DNA of 64,000 bases. Source: Lewinellaceae bacterium (GTDB taxonomy: Bacteria; Bacteroidota; Bacteroidia; Chitinophagales; Saprospiraceae). Numbering within the stretch: position 1 is the first letter of the stretch; the number at the start of each line of letters is the position of its first letter. Under the pieces are notes generated by a model. The model saw only the letters and a list, made by a program, of their open reading frames with translations, made no database searches and had not been told where the DNA came from. The stretch covers positions 558,001 to 622,000 of the forward strand of contig JACJYO010000002.1 of assembly GCA_020636075.1 (NCBI GenBank). Reading direction: 5' to 3'. The translations under genes and the position numbers were made by a program. This document shows, piece after piece, positions 17,510-26,481 of this stretch.

Positions 17510-19036
17510 CTACCTATCCGGCATCCGCAGCAAGGCGGTGTTTTCGCCGAAATATTCCTTAAATGCGAGCGCGAAAGATCCCGTGCTGGCAAAGCCCACC
17601 AATTCGGCAATTGCTTGCGGCGTGCCCGCCCGTTTTTCGAGTAGTGCCTTGGCTTTTTCCAAACGCATCTCTCGAATAAGTTGCGCAGGTTCCTTGCCGG
17701 TAAGCACGATTAATTTTTTTACAAAATGCTGTTTGTGCAGCTGCATTTTCCGGGCCAGGTCGTCGGCAAGAAAATCCGGGTCAGACAGGTTCTGATCAAC
17801 AATTTGAATCGCTTTCGTTAAAAAGGGATCGCTGAGCGCGGTGCGGTTTTCGGAGAAATACAAATGCATAAAACGCGCAAATGCCTCTTGCTGTATTTTT
17901 TGCGCATCCAACAGCCGGGTGATCTGGCTGTCGAACACCTGATGGAGCACCGGGCGGCTGAACCAGGCGTCGGCTCCTGCGCGCAGGGCGTCGAGTTTCC
18001 CGTCGTTACCCGGCTTGTCGGTCAAAAGAATTACCGGAATGTGATTGGTTCGCTCGGCGAGTTTGATTTGGCGCACCACATCGATCCCTGTCTGGCCATT
18101 GAGCACCGCATCGCACACAATCAGGTCGGGAAGATGGTTGGAAGCCAACTGCAGGCCTTCGGTCGGTGTCGACGCCGTTTCCACCTCGAACCGGTCGGTC
18201 AAAAGCGATTTGAGGTATAGCACCACCTGACGGTTGGGCTCAATGAGCAAGGCCGTTTTTTCAGGTCTGTGGTGCTCCGACGAATGGGTTTCCAGAGGCT
18301 CAAAAGCCTGTGGGCTATCCTCAGGTACAGGGACCAGGGCAGGCTCGGCAGCAAAGGTAGAGGTAAACCGCTCTGAACGGAGAAAATCATTTTCCAGGAT
18401 TTTCCGGTCAAGCCGTTTGCGCCAACGCACAGCATTCCGCCAATTCAACAGAATCAAACTCAGGATCAACATACCCAGCCCAATAGACAGATAGGCCAGG
18501 AGGTTGCGGTTTATTTGTAAATACTTTGCCTGGCCCTGTTCCGCTTCCAGGCGAATTTGGGCCAGGGAATCAATACGCCTGGTTAGCACCTCTTGCAGCG
18601 CCATATGCCTTTGTGTGGCCAACGTATCCCTGACCTGGATCAACAACTCCTGAATTGCCAATGCAGCTTTGTATTCACCCCAATCGTCAAATGCTTCAAC
18701 CAAGGCTTGAAGGAGTAATGCCTGAGTTCCGGGATCGGGATCGTGCCGGGCATCATCGGAAGCATCTTCAAAAAATGCAAAAGCACTTTTTTTGTCTTTG
18801 TTATGAAAATAAATGTGGGATAAGGTTGGAACAGCAGCCGCAGGACAAAGCACCTGATTACGTTGCAAGTAATTGCGGAACATATCGGCTTCCAATTGTG
18901 CTTCTTCATAATTTCCCGCCTGCACCAATTCGGTAAGCAAGGTCAATCTGTACCGCAATGAGTCTTCGTGCTGTTGAGCCGCCAAACAGACTGGCGCCAT
19001 AGCTAGAAGCAAGCAATAACAAGCAGGACGAAACAT
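17510..19036 (-). CDS. Membrane-anchored receiver/AraC transcriptional regulator without kinase domain
   Basis: 508 aa. A signal-like N-terminus (1-20) is followed by a helical region with TPR-like spacing (25-150), a coiled stretch, one membrane segment (about 178-198), a receiver domain (262-375) and an AraC-type helix-turn-helix pair (404-505; IAELVGFASTGSFALAFKEYFGE). The receiver keeps the phosphoacceptor Asp309 and Thr339, but the first acidic pair is Glu266-Pro267 and the conserved lysine is Arg361. This resembles a hybrid two-component system from which the histidine kinase has been lost. It is probably a membrane-bound transcription factor that senses by its periplasmic part or by a partner. 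A well-formed promoter lies at 19063-19093. Confidence 0.85.
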   Translation of the reverse strand: MFRPACYCLLLAMAPVCLAAQQHEDSLRYRLTLLTELVQAGNYEEAQLEADMFRNYLQRNQVLCPAAAVPTLSHIYFHNKDKKSAFAFFEDASDDARHDPDPGTQALLLQALVEAFDDWGEYKAALAIQELLIQVRDTLATQRHMALQEVLTRRIDSLAQIRLEAEQGQAKYLQINRNLLAYLSIGLGMLILSLILLNWRNAVRWRKRLDRKILENDFLRSERFTSTFAAEPALVPVPEDSPQAFEPLETHSSEHHRPEKTALLIEPNRQVVLYLKSLLTDRFEVETASTPTEGLQLASNHLPDLIVCDAVLNGQTGIDVVRQIKLAERTNHIPVILLTDKPGNDGKLDALRAGADAWFSRPVLHQVFDSQITRLLDAQKIQQEAFARFMHLYFSENRTALSDPFLTKAIQIVDQNLSDPDFLADDLARKMQLHKQHFVKKLIVLTGKEPAQLIREMRLEKAKALLEKRAGTPQAIAELVGFASTGSFALAFKEYFGENTALLRMPDR

Positions 19037-19062
19037 GTTGGACCGGTTTGTGGTATATTGAA

Positions 19063-19093
19063 CAAAAGTATGCCATCAGGCCAGGGCGAACAA
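19063..19093 (-). promoter_or_regulatory. Bacteroidota-type promoter for the receiver/AraC gene
   Basis: On the minus strand TTG (19091-19093), a 20-nt spacer, then TACTTTTG (19063-19070) matches TTG-N19-21-TAnnTTTG. The start codon lies 27 nt downstream at 19036. Confidence 0.5.
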
Positions 19094-19131
19094 CTGCAAT
19101 ACGGCGCTTTTATGCACTTTAACACTTAAAA

Positions 19132-19572
19132 ATGAAACAGCAACTTTTGGACTATCAAATATCTACGGATATATCTTTATTAGATATATACTTTATTCAC
19201 GATTATTTGTGCCGGCATTCCTATTGGGCGGCCGGTATTCCGGAGGAAACGGTTCGACGGGCTATTGAGGGCTCGCTTTGTTTTGGCGTTTATTGGGGTG
19301 GACGCCAGCTGGGCTTTGCGCGTATTATTAGTGATTATGCCACATTTGCCTATTTGGCCGATGTTTTTATCACCCCGGAGTTTCGCGGGCTCGGTCTTTC
19401 CAAGGCCTTAATGGCGTTCATCGTCGAGCATCCCAAATTGCAGGGATTGCGTCGATGGATGCTGGCAACGGCAGATGCGCATGGTTTATATGAGCAATTC
19501 GGGTTTAAAGCCCTGGCCCGACCGGAACGCATCATGGAAATTAGCCGCCCTGATATTTATACCCGGATGTGA
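19132..19572 (+). CDS. GNAT-family N-acetyltransferase
   Basis: 146 aa. The central block ARIISDYATFAYLADVFITPEFRGLGLSKALMAFIVEHP contains the acetyl-CoA binding loop (R-G-L-G-L-S) and is followed by WMLATADAHGLYEQFGFKAL, the usual C-terminal half of small GNAT enzymes. The start HDYLCRHSYWAAGIPEE is typical for a subgroup common in Bacteroidota and Proteobacteria. It is divergent from the receiver/AraC gene, with 95 nt between the two start codons. The acceptor substrate is not known. Confidence 0.9.
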   Translation: MKQQLLDYQISTDISLLDIYFIHDYLCRHSYWAAGIPEETVRRAIEGSLCFGVYWGGRQLGFARIISDYATFAYLADVFITPEFRGLGLSKALMAFIVEHPKLQGLRRWMLATADAHGLYEQFGFKALARPERIMEISRPDIYTRM

Positions 19573-19653
19573 TCAATCGAACTATCCGTCAAAGAACTAA
19601 TCCATTCTGTTAACGTTTAACAATAATCGTACCCAGAAACTTGTAAGTAGCTC

Positions 19654-19661
19654 TAATTTTG
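19654..19661 (+). promoter_or_regulatory. Putative -7 box for ccmE
   Basis: TAATTTTG fits TAnnTTTG and lies 16 nt before the ccmE ATG. The identical octamer occurs before ccmF. I see no clear -33 TTG. Confidence 0.4.
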
Positions 19662-19677
19662 CCGCAAATCTGAATTT

Positions 19678-20088
19678 ATGAAACGTTCGCATATTATCGC
19701 TATTGGTATTGTTGCCGTTGCCATCGGAATACTGATCTCTGCCAGCCAGGATGTAACCACTTATGCCAATTTTGCCCAGGCAGCCCAAAGCGGTGACCGG
19801 GTCAAACTGGTCGGCCAGCTTGAAAAGGACCGCCCGATCGAATACAACCCGGAAAAGGACCCAAATTTTCTCGCCTTTTATCTGCGCGATGACGCTGGTG
19901 CGGTGCGCCAGGTCGTTTTACGCGCCGGAAAACCGCAGGATTTTGAACGCTCAGAGCAGATTGTACTGACCGGTGCAATGAAGGGCGAAGTTTTTGAAGC
20001 GGCTGATATGCTGCTGAAATGCCCGTCCAAGTACAAAGACCAGGAAATATATGTCCGCTCTGAAAAGACTGAACAAGCATCCAAATGA
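19678..20088 (+). CDS. ccmE: Cytochrome c maturation heme chaperone, CxxxY variant
   Basis: 136 aa with one N-terminal membrane anchor (about residues 5-22) and an OB-fold body. In the classical protein a His of an HxxxY motif binds heme covalently. Here the matching place reads LLKCPSKY, that is Cys115-x3-Tyr119, the CxxxY form also known from some archaeal and Desulfovibrio CcmE proteins. VKLVGQLEKDRPIEYNP and LRDDAGAVRQVVLRAGKPQDFERSEQIVLTG follow the family. It takes heme from CcmC and hands it to CcmF for attachment to apocytochromes in the periplasm. The downstream gene overlaps it by 4 nt and ccmF follows. Confidence 0.88.
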   Translation: MKRSHIIAIGIVAVAIGILISASQDVTTYANFAQAAQSGDRVKLVGQLEKDRPIEYNPEKDPNFLAFYLRDDAGAVRQVVLRAGKPQDFERSEQIVLTGAMKGEVFEAADMLLKCPSKYKDQEIYVRSEKTEQASK

Positions 20089-20591
20089 GTCCAATCGAAC
20101 TCTCCTTCCAATATACTGAAGCGGATTACCAGGAGTTTTTGCGCCATTATTTCTGGAAAAACCGCAGCCGGCTCTACCTCACACTTGGTGTGCTGGCTCT
20201 GGTTGCGCTGGTAATCACGCAGCGGGGTGACACCGCTTCGTTGAGTTTCTGGATTTCTACATTGGTCCCGGTAACGTTGATTCTCGTGCTTTGGTGGGCA
20301 GTTTTGCGCTTTTCAGGCCGCCGGGCATTTCAGATGACACCTGAAATGTCGGAGCAACGCAATTGTGTTATCGATTCCGATAATATTACCGTGCGCGGGC
20401 AAACATTCTTGTCCGAATTCAAATGGGCCGGTGTGTTGTACCTTGTTGAAACCAAAAATCTGGTTCTGGTTTACAATTCCAAAACCAACGCTGTTATGCT
20501 CCCCAAACGGGCGTTTTCCACCGATCAATTTGCGGCCTTCAAACATCTGGTAGATTCCAACCCTACCCTGGCGTCAAAGTGGAAATCCTGA
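20085..20591 (+). CDS. YcxB-like membrane protein
   Basis: 168 aa; its ATG overlaps the ccmE stop (ATGA), so translation is probably coupled. Two membrane segments (about residues 30-46 and 55-73) are followed by a soluble C-terminal domain (CVIDSDNITVRGQTFLSEFKWAGVLYLVETKNLVLVYNSKTNAVMLPKRAF) like the YcxB family, known in Bacillus and widespread. No function is established for that family. Its placement between ccmE and ccmF suggests, but does not show, a role in heme delivery or cytochrome assembly. Confidence 0.8.
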   Translation: MSPIELSFQYTEADYQEFLRHYFWKNRSRLYLTLGVLALVALVITQRGDTASLSFWISTLVPVTLILVLWWAVLRFSGRRAFQMTPEMSEQRNCVIDSDNITVRGQTFLSEFKWAGVLYLVETKNLVLVYNSKTNAVMLPKRAFSTDQFAAFKHLVDSNPTLASKWKS

Positions 20592-20644
20592 AATTGTCTT
20601 CAATCCTATTCAGCGCATTCCAAACTTCTTCCCTGCAATCGGGT

Positions 20645-20652
20645 TAATTTTG
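20645..20652 (+). promoter_or_regulatory. Putative -7 box for ccmF
   Basis: TAATTTTG, identical to the box before ccmE, 22 nt before the ccmF ATG. The -33 part is not evident. Confidence 0.35.
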
Positions 20653-20674
20653 CAGTTCTAAGCCAAGCAAACAC

Positions 20675-23482
20675 ATGGAGTATATTGATGAGCATCTTTT
20701 TCCCGGCCAACTGGGGCATTTTTTGGCAGTACTATCCTTCGTCGCAGCCTTGCTGGCTAGTGTAACCTATTTTCTGGCCACCCAGCGACGCGAAACAGCG
20801 GCCTTCGAGGGCTGGCGGAACTTGGGGCGTTTTTCCTACCTGGTGCATGGCTTGGCCACGATAGGCATTATCGGCACCCTGTTTTTTATCCTTACCCAGA
20901 AATACTACGAATACCAGTATGCCTGGGCCAATGTATCGGACGACCTGCCGTTTCAATACACCTTTTCCGCTTTTTGGAAAGAACAACAGGGCAGTTTCCT
21001 GCTGTGGAGTTTTTGGCATATCGTGCTCGGCCTGGTGCTCATGTTGCGGGCAGGCAAATGGGAAACGCCGGTACTGGCTGTGGTGGCACTGGCTGAAGCG
21101 ATTATTGCCTCTATGATCCTGGGCTTGTATTTTGGCGATTTCCGTTTGGGCGCCAGCCCGTTTGATTTGCTGCGGCAAACCATGGATGCACCAATTTTTG
21201 CCCAGGCCGATTACCTGTCCCAAATAAAAGGCAATGGCCTCAACCCGCTGCTCCAGAATTACTGGATGACCATCCACCCCCCTACCCTGTTCCTGGGTTT
21301 TGCCTCTACCATCGTTCCGTTTTCGTATGCCATGGCCGGCCTTTGGCTGCGCGAGCACAAGGAATGGCTGAAGCCGGCACTGTCGTGGGCCTTGTTTTCT
21401 GGCGCCATTTTGGGCACGGGCATCCTGATGGGCGGCGCCTGGGCGTATGAGGCGCTTTCGTTTGGCGGCTACTGGGCTTGGGACCCGGTCGAGAACACTT
21501 CCCTGGTTCCCTGGATTACCCTGGTTGCCGGTATTCATACCAATCTGGTCGCCCGGAATACCGGTTACTCGATACGGAGCACCTACGGTTTCTACCTGAT
21601 CACCTTTATTCTGGTTTTGTATTCGACGTATTTGACGCGCAGCGGGATCTTGGGCGACACCTCGGCGCATGCGTTTACCGAGATGGGACTTGGGTTTCAA
21701 CTTATCCTGTTTATCGGCCTGTTTTCGGTGTTAGGGGGCTGGTTGTGGGCCTCCAGGTTCCGGCAGGTACCGACCAAAGAAAAAGAAGAAGCCGGCGCCT
21801 CGCGGGAGTTTTGGATGTTTATTGGTGCGCTCGTTCTGTTTTTCTCTGCTATATTGATTACCGGAGCAACGTCGTTGCCGGTATGGAACAAAATCGTGCA
21901 ATTGTTCAACCCCGATTATGTGGGCGCTGCGCTGAAAGACCCTGTCGCGCACCACAACCGCTACCAACTTTGGATTGCCGTTTTTCTGGGCCTGCTTACC
22001 GGCGCTGCACAGTGGCTGCGGTACAATGAACGCAATGAAAAAGTGTGGGCCAAAACGTTCGTCCGGCATTTCGTTATTGCGGTTGCCGGCGCTGCGGTGC
22101 TCACTGCGCTGAACACCCTGTGGTTGAACATTCATGCCTGGCAGTATTTTGCCATGTTGTTCGCCGCCATGTTCACAGTAGTTTCAAACCTGGATTATAT
22201 TATTTCCTTTGTCAAAGGAAATCTCAAGCAGGCAGGCTCGGCCCTGTCGCACATTGGCCTGGGCCTGTTATTGCTGGGCATTTTAGGTACCGGACTCAAC
22301 AAAGAGTGGATTTCATCCAATGTGTTTGCCATGGACGGCCTTATCGAAGGCATGGGCAATGAGGAAATGAATAAAAATATTCTGTTGCTCAAGGAAGCGC
22401 CAATGCCCATGCGCGGCAACTTTGAGGCGACCTACCTCGAAGACACTGTCTCTCGGCAAACCCGAACCTTCTCCGTCCGGTTTAAAAAACAGGATGAACA
22501 GGGAAATTTCACCGGCGAGGAATTTGTGCTGCATCCCAATGTGATGTACGACCGGCAGTTCACCAAAGTGGTGGCCTCCAACCCTTCCACCAAGCACTAC
22601 CTGACCCACGATATTTTTACCCACGTTTCTTCACTGCCCAAGGCCGAACTCGATCAGGATTTTGCCCGCGAACAAGAAGATAGTTTGCGCTTTGAGCCCT
22701 ATGAGGCACTTATTGGCGATACAATTTTTACCAAAAAACACTACCTCGTGGTGGAAGGCTATACCAAGGCGCCCGAGCACCCCGAGTACAAGGCGCAACA
22801 AGGCGACCTGGCTTTTGGCCTGAAACTCCGCGCCTATGCCCTTGATGACACCCTCGGATATTTGGCAAACCCCATGCTTTACATCCGGCCCGGTGAAGGC
22901 GGCTTTACCCTTCCGGCCAATGTTGGCCAATTGCAGATGCGGGTTCGCTTGACGGAAGCATCCATGGGGCGCTGGCTTTCCATGGAAGAATCGCTTGACT
23001 TTCAACAGTTCCCGATGAAAGCCGGTGAAACCATTGACTTCCAGGGCTATAAAATTCAATTTACAAAAGCAAGCCGTGAAATCAAGCATCCGGGATATGC
23101 CCCACTACCGGAAGATATTGCCGTGGCGGCTGACCTGCAAATCACGGCCCCTGACGGGCAGCAATACTCGGCAAGTCCCGTCTACCTGATCCGGAACAGT
23201 CAACCGTTCAGCCTGAAAGACGAACTGCCCGAACTGGGCCTCTACTTCCGCCTGGAGAACATCGACCCAAAAACCGAAACCCTGACCATTGCGGTTGCAA
23301 AAGCCACGGATACGCAGCAACAAATTCCTTTGGAAATTGCCGAAAACGCGCCCCGGTCGGACTACATCGTGCTGGAAGCCATCATTTTTCCGGGGATCAA
23401 CCTGGTTTGGCTGGGCTCCATTATGATGCTGTTTGGATTGGGGCTGAGCATGTGGCGGCGGCTGATGGCTGACAGGAAATGA
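20675..23482 (+). CDS. ccmF: Cytochrome c maturation heme lyase subunit CcmF
   Basis: 935 aa, longer than the enterobacterial protein (about 650) because of a large C-terminal periplasmic part. Many membrane segments are evident up to about residue 550. The tryptophan-rich heme-handling WWD motif reads GGYWAWDPVENTSLVPW near residue 260. Conserved histidines flank it (TIHPPTLFLGF near residue 205). Residues 560-900 form a beta-rich periplasmic domain, and a last helix (about 907-925) precedes the end. The protein ligates heme from CcmE to the CxxCH motif of apocytochromes at the outer face of the inner membrane. Confidence 0.92.
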   Translation: MEYIDEHLFPGQLGHFLAVLSFVAALLASVTYFLATQRRETAAFEGWRNLGRFSYLVHGLATIGIIGTLFFILTQKYYEYQYAWANVSDDLPFQYTFSAFWKEQQGSFLLWSFWHIVLGLVLMLRAGKWETPVLAVVALAEAIIASMILGLYFGDFRLGASPFDLLRQTMDAPIFAQADYLSQIKGNGLNPLLQNYWMTIHPPTLFLGFASTIVPFSYAMAGLWLREHKEWLKPALSWALFSGAILGTGILMGGAWAYEALSFGGYWAWDPVENTSLVPWITLVAGIHTNLVARNTGYSIRSTYGFYLITFILVLYSTYLTRSGILGDTSAHAFTEMGLGFQLILFIGLFSVLGGWLWASRFRQVPTKEKEEAGASREFWMFIGALVLFFSAILITGATSLPVWNKIVQLFNPDYVGAALKDPVAHHNRYQLWIAVFLGLLTGAAQWLRYNERNEKVWAKTFVRHFVIAVAGAAVLTALNTLWLNIHAWQYFAMLFAAMFTVVSNLDYIISFVKGNLKQAGSALSHIGLGLLLLGILGTGLNKEWISSNVFAMDGLIEGMGNEEMNKNILLLKEAPMPMRGNFEATYLEDTVSRQTRTFSVRFKKQDEQGNFTGEEFVLHPNVMYDRQFTKVVASNPSTKHYLTHDIFTHVSSLPKAELDQDFAREQEDSLRFEPYEALIGDTIFTKKHYLVVEGYTKAPEHPEYKAQQGDLAFGLKLRAYALDDTLGYLANPMLYIRPGEGGFTLPANVGQLQMRVRLTEASMGRWLSMEESLDFQQFPMKAGETIDFQGYKIQFTKASREIKHPGYAPLPEDIAVAADLQITAPDGQQYSASPVYLIRNSQPFSLKDELPELGLYFRLENIDPKTETLTIAVAKATDTQQQIPLEIAENAPRSDYIVLEAIIFPGINLVWLGSIMMLFGLGLSMWRRLMADRK

Positions 23483-23490
23483 TTTTTTTT

Positions 23491-23560
23491 AGACAGGATT
23501 GACTAGATGAACAGGATAACCCACCATGTTTTTTTCCTGTTAAATCATGTCAATCCTGTC
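23491..23560. repeat. Imperfect inverted repeat of the ACAGGATT type
   Basis: AGACAGGATTGACTAGATG at 23491 pairs imperfectly with the segment ending CATGTCAATCCTGTC at 23560. It fills most of the gap between ccmF and the GT39 gene and may end ccmF transcription. Confidence 0.6.
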
Positions 23561-23589
23561 CAAATACAATACGGAAGCAACAACGATTC

Positions 23590-25200
23590 ATGTCCAACTT
23601 CATCCATGGCATTCGTGCCATTCCGACCGGCTACCTCGTCGTATTTATCCTTGCCCTTTTTCTTCCCGCCCATTTGATCAACCTCGGCGTTGCCGCTTTT
23701 AACGGCGATGAAGCCATTCGCAGCCTGGTTGCCCTCGAAATGAAAATGTCGGGCAACTATATTGCCACCACCATGCACGGGGCGCCCTATATCAACAAAC
23801 CGCCCCTGTTTAATTGGATGTTACTGGTTTCCTTCAAGTTGTTCGGCTATTTCGGTGAATTTCCAGCACGCGTGGTCACCGTGTTTTTTCTGGCGGTTTA
23901 CGGCTTCGTCGTGTATCGCTTTACCCGGAAAGAGTTTGGGAATGCTTTCGCATTTCTGTGCGCAATGATGACCATCCTGAGCGGGCGTTTCCTGATTTAC
24001 GATTCTATGCTTGGGCTGATCGACACGACCTTCTCCGTGGTGATCTACAGCCTGTTCATGAGCATGTATTACTTCGGATCGCGCGGGCAATGGCAGCGGC
24101 TTTTTCTTGTCAGTTACGGGTTGATGACGGTGGGTTTCCTGCTCAAAGGGCTTCCGGCTATTGTGTTCCAGGGCTTGTCGCTATTGGCCGGATTGTGGTT
24201 TTTTGGCCAACTGCGGCGCTTGTTTTCCTGGCAACATGTGGGCGCCGGTTTGTTGTCGCTGGCTGTTTTAGCGGGCTATCTGGCTATTTATGCGCAATAC
24301 CGGCCGCTGGATATTTTATTGCCAAACTTGCTGCACGAATCGGTGAAACGCACAGGCGTTGTGTTCGGTTGGTGGAACACCGTAGTGCATTTTTTCAAAT
24401 TCCCATTTGAATCGGTTTATCACTTTTTACCCTTTTCCCTGCTGGTGCTGGCCTGGTTTGACCGCCGGTTTTGGCAGCGCCTCCGGGCAAATCGCTTTGC
24501 CTGGTTCAATTTTGTGATTCTGGCGGCGAATCTTCCGATCTATTGGAGTTCAGTGCAAGTGTACGCGCGCTACCTGCTGATGTTCATCCCCCTGTTTACC
24601 ACCTTTAGCTTTTACCTGATGCAGCAAGACCAGGAGACTAACTCCTGGAGGTTCAAAATATACTACGGCATTCTGGGTGTGCTTGGCATCTTGCTTCCGG
24701 TGGCTTTTGCGGCCATGCCGTTCGTTCCGGAGGTAAATTTTTTGGAAAATATCTGGCCACTCAGCATCGCATTCGGCCTGGTGCTGCTGGCACCGGCAGT
24801 TGGTTTTTTTGCCGATCGCAAACGATATGTGTACTGGACCATCATCTCGCTTTTGGTCGCACGGATTGCTTTCGACCTGATCATTTTGCCTACACGGCAC
24901 CATGAAAATATCACCTCGCGTGCCCGCACCAATATCCGTGCACTCGTGGATAAATACCACGACCAAACCTGGTACACCTACGGACGCAGCATATTGCGCG
25001 AACCGGCCTCTTTTTACATGACTCAAAAACTGGGGTATATCGTGCAAAACACCACCGACACCAGCCATAAGAACGCCATTTACGTAGTGAATCCGGACCA
25101 TGAACCGGACGGCGACCTGATTTTTGGCGGGCCACCGGTGGATACGTTTCAGACGGATTACACGGAGATTAAGCTTCTGCTTTACTTGACTTCAAAGTAA
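23590..25200 (+). CDS. ArnT/PMT-like glycosyltransferase, GT39 or GT83 type
   Basis: 536 aa with about a dozen hydrophobic segments. Near the N-terminus it carries FNGDEAIRSLVALEM followed by NYIATTMHGAPYINKPPLFNWM, the acidic loop plus K-P-P-L-x-x-W motif typical of ArnT and related lipid-linked-sugar transferases. YWSSVQVYARYLLMFIPLF around residue 317 matches the family core. Such enzymes move a sugar from an undecaprenyl-phosphate carrier to lipid A or another acceptor in the periplasm. An ArnC-like enzyme, a flippase-like protein and an epimerase lie downstream on the other strand, so a shared role in envelope glycan decoration is likely. Confidence 0.85.
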   Translation: MSNFIHGIRAIPTGYLVVFILALFLPAHLINLGVAAFNGDEAIRSLVALEMKMSGNYIATTMHGAPYINKPPLFNWMLLVSFKLFGYFGEFPARVVTVFFLAVYGFVVYRFTRKEFGNAFAFLCAMMTILSGRFLIYDSMLGLIDTTFSVVIYSLFMSMYYFGSRGQWQRLFLVSYGLMTVGFLLKGLPAIVFQGLSLLAGLWFFGQLRRLFSWQHVGAGLLSLAVLAGYLAIYAQYRPLDILLPNLLHESVKRTGVVFGWWNTVVHFFKFPFESVYHFLPFSLLVLAWFDRRFWQRLRANRFAWFNFVILAANLPIYWSSVQVYARYLLMFIPLFTTFSFYLMQQDQETNSWRFKIYYGILGVLGILLPVAFAAMPFVPEVNFLENIWPLSIAFGLVLLAPAVGFFADRKRYVYWTIISLLVARIAFDLIILPTRHHENITSRARTNIRALVDKYHDQTWYTYGRSILREPASFYMTQKLGYIVQNTTDTSHKNAIYVVNPDHEPDGDLIFGGPPVDTFQTDYTEIKLLLYLTSK

Positions 25201-25237
25201 AAATTCACCACGAGACACGGAGGCCACGGAAATACCT

Positions 25238-25272
25238 TACTCGTCCTACGACTTGGAGTCGTAGGACGAGTA
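25238..25272. terminator. Hairpin between convergent genes
   Basis: TACTCGTCCTACGACT, loop TGG, then the exact complement: 16-bp perfect stem. It overlaps the last codons of the epimerase gene and lies 37 nt after the GT39 stop, so it can serve both transcripts. No long T-run is present. Confidence 0.6.
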
Positions 25273-26208
25273 GAACCAATCCGCAAAATATTTCACCCCT
25301 GCATGCAGGGATACTTGCGGTTGGTAGCCAAAATGGGCTTTTGCCTTGGACACATCGGCGAAGGTTTGATCCACGTCGCCCGGTTGTTTTTCCAAAAACT
25401 GCTTTTCCAGTTTGCGCCCCAACGCCGTTTCGAGAGCCTCCACCATTTCCAGGAGGGTAACCGGTGCACCACCACCCAGGTTAAAAATATCATAACCTAC
25501 GCCAGGCAAATCCAACACCTGTCGAATACCCGCAACGGTATCAGTCACATAGGTGTAATCGCGCCGGGTTTGGCCGTCGCCGTACAGCGGAATGGGTTTA
25601 TTCTCAAGTGCCAGGTGGGCAAACTTGTGAATAGCCAGATCAGGGCGCTGCCGGGGGCCATACACAGTGAACAGGCGCAGACAGGCGATATCTAGTCCGT
25701 ACAAATGGTGGTACGTGTAGGCCAGCAGTTCACCGGCGCGTTTCGTTGCTGCATAAGGCGAAATGGGGTGGCTCACATCGTCGGTTTCGGAAAACGGCGT
25801 TTTTTCCTGGTTGCCATACACCGACGAGGACGAGGCAAACAACAAACGCGGCACCTTGGCCTGTACCATTGCTTCGAGCAATTGCAGGGTACCGTTGACA
25901 TTTACGTCGTTGTATTCAGCAGGTTGCAAAATAGAAGGGCGCACCCCCGCCTTGGCGGCAAGATGCACGACAGCGTCAACCTTGTTTTTTGAAAAAATAT
26001 GTTGAAAAATGGCTTGATCGCGAATATCACCTTCGACGAATTGAAAGGCAGGCCATTGTTCCAATAAGGCAAGATTGGCCCGCTTGATCGCCGGATCGTA
26101 AAACGGATCAAAATTATCCAGTGCAACTACCGAATGCCCGTCGCGTAGCAGTGCTTCGCCCAAGTGCGATCCGATAAATCCAGCGCCGCCAGTTATGAGT
26201 ATTGTCAT
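25246..26208 (-). CDS. NAD-dependent nucleotide-sugar epimerase (UDP-glucuronate 4-epimerase-like)
   Basis: 320 aa from the ATG at 26208; the open frame extends further upstream only because it runs into the MITE-like element. MTILITGGAGFIGSHL is the Rossmann start with the GxxGxxG loop. SSSVYG and the SPYAATK block supply the catalytic Ser, Tyr and Lys of extended short-chain dehydrogenases. RLFTVYGPRQRPDLAIHKF and PIPLYGDGQTRRDYTYVTD are typical of the UDP-glucuronate 4-epimerase group. It would interconvert UDP-glucuronate and UDP-galacturonate, or a related pair, for envelope glycans. The last residues overlap the hairpin at 25238-25272. Confidence 0.88.
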   Translation of the reverse strand: MTILITGGAGFIGSHLGEALLRDGHSVVALDNFDPFYDPAIKRANLALLEQWPAFQFVEGDIRDQAIFQHIFSKNKVDAVVHLAAKAGVRPSILQPAEYNDVNVNGTLQLLEAMVQAKVPRLLFASSSSVYGNQEKTPFSETDDVSHPISPYAATKRAGELLAYTYHHLYGLDIACLRLFTVYGPRQRPDLAIHKFAHLALENKPIPLYGDGQTRRDYTYVTDTVAGIRQVLDLPGVGYDIFNLGGGAPVTLLEMVEALETALGRKLEKQFLEKQPGDVDQTFADVSKAKAHFGYQPQVSLHAGVKYFADWFYSSYDSKS

Positions 26209-26229
26209 TGGTAATGATGAATGATGCGT

Positions 26230-26481
26230 TAGGGGTGTTAAGAGAAATATTTTTCTACTAAAAATTTTAGCCGTAGAGCATTTCACGCAGAGTTGCGCAG
26301 AGTTGGTCCGCAAAGTACACAGAGTTTTTCCCATTGCCCGAATCCCACTTTGCGCAACTCTGCGTAACAAGCTCTGCGTTACTCTGCGCGAAATACGCTA
26401 CAAGGGAAATACGCTATGTGTTGCTAAAACTGCTGGTTTTTGCAAAAAAAACCTTCTTGAAAATTTCTCTTAACACCCCTA
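26230..26481. mobile_element. MITE-like element, 252 bp, with 9-bp target duplication
   Basis: The ends are perfect 19-bp inverted repeats, TAGGGGTGTTAAGAGAAAT at 26230-26248 and its complement at 26463-26481. Both sides are flanked by the same 9 bases, ATGATGCGT (26221-26229 and 26482-26490). Inside is a further inverted pair, CGCAGAGTTGCGC at 26286-26298 and its complement at 26352-26364. No transposase is encoded, so it would need one acting in trans. It sits 21 bp upstream of the epimerase start codon. Confidence 0.75.

Noticed and set aside
17510..19036. Reading this gene as a hybrid histidine kinase
   Set aside because: No H-box or ATP-binding motifs lie between the membrane segment and the receiver domain.
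26209..26370. N-terminal extension of the epimerase open frame
   Set aside because: The added codons run into the MITE-like element and precede the conserved Rossmann start at 26208.
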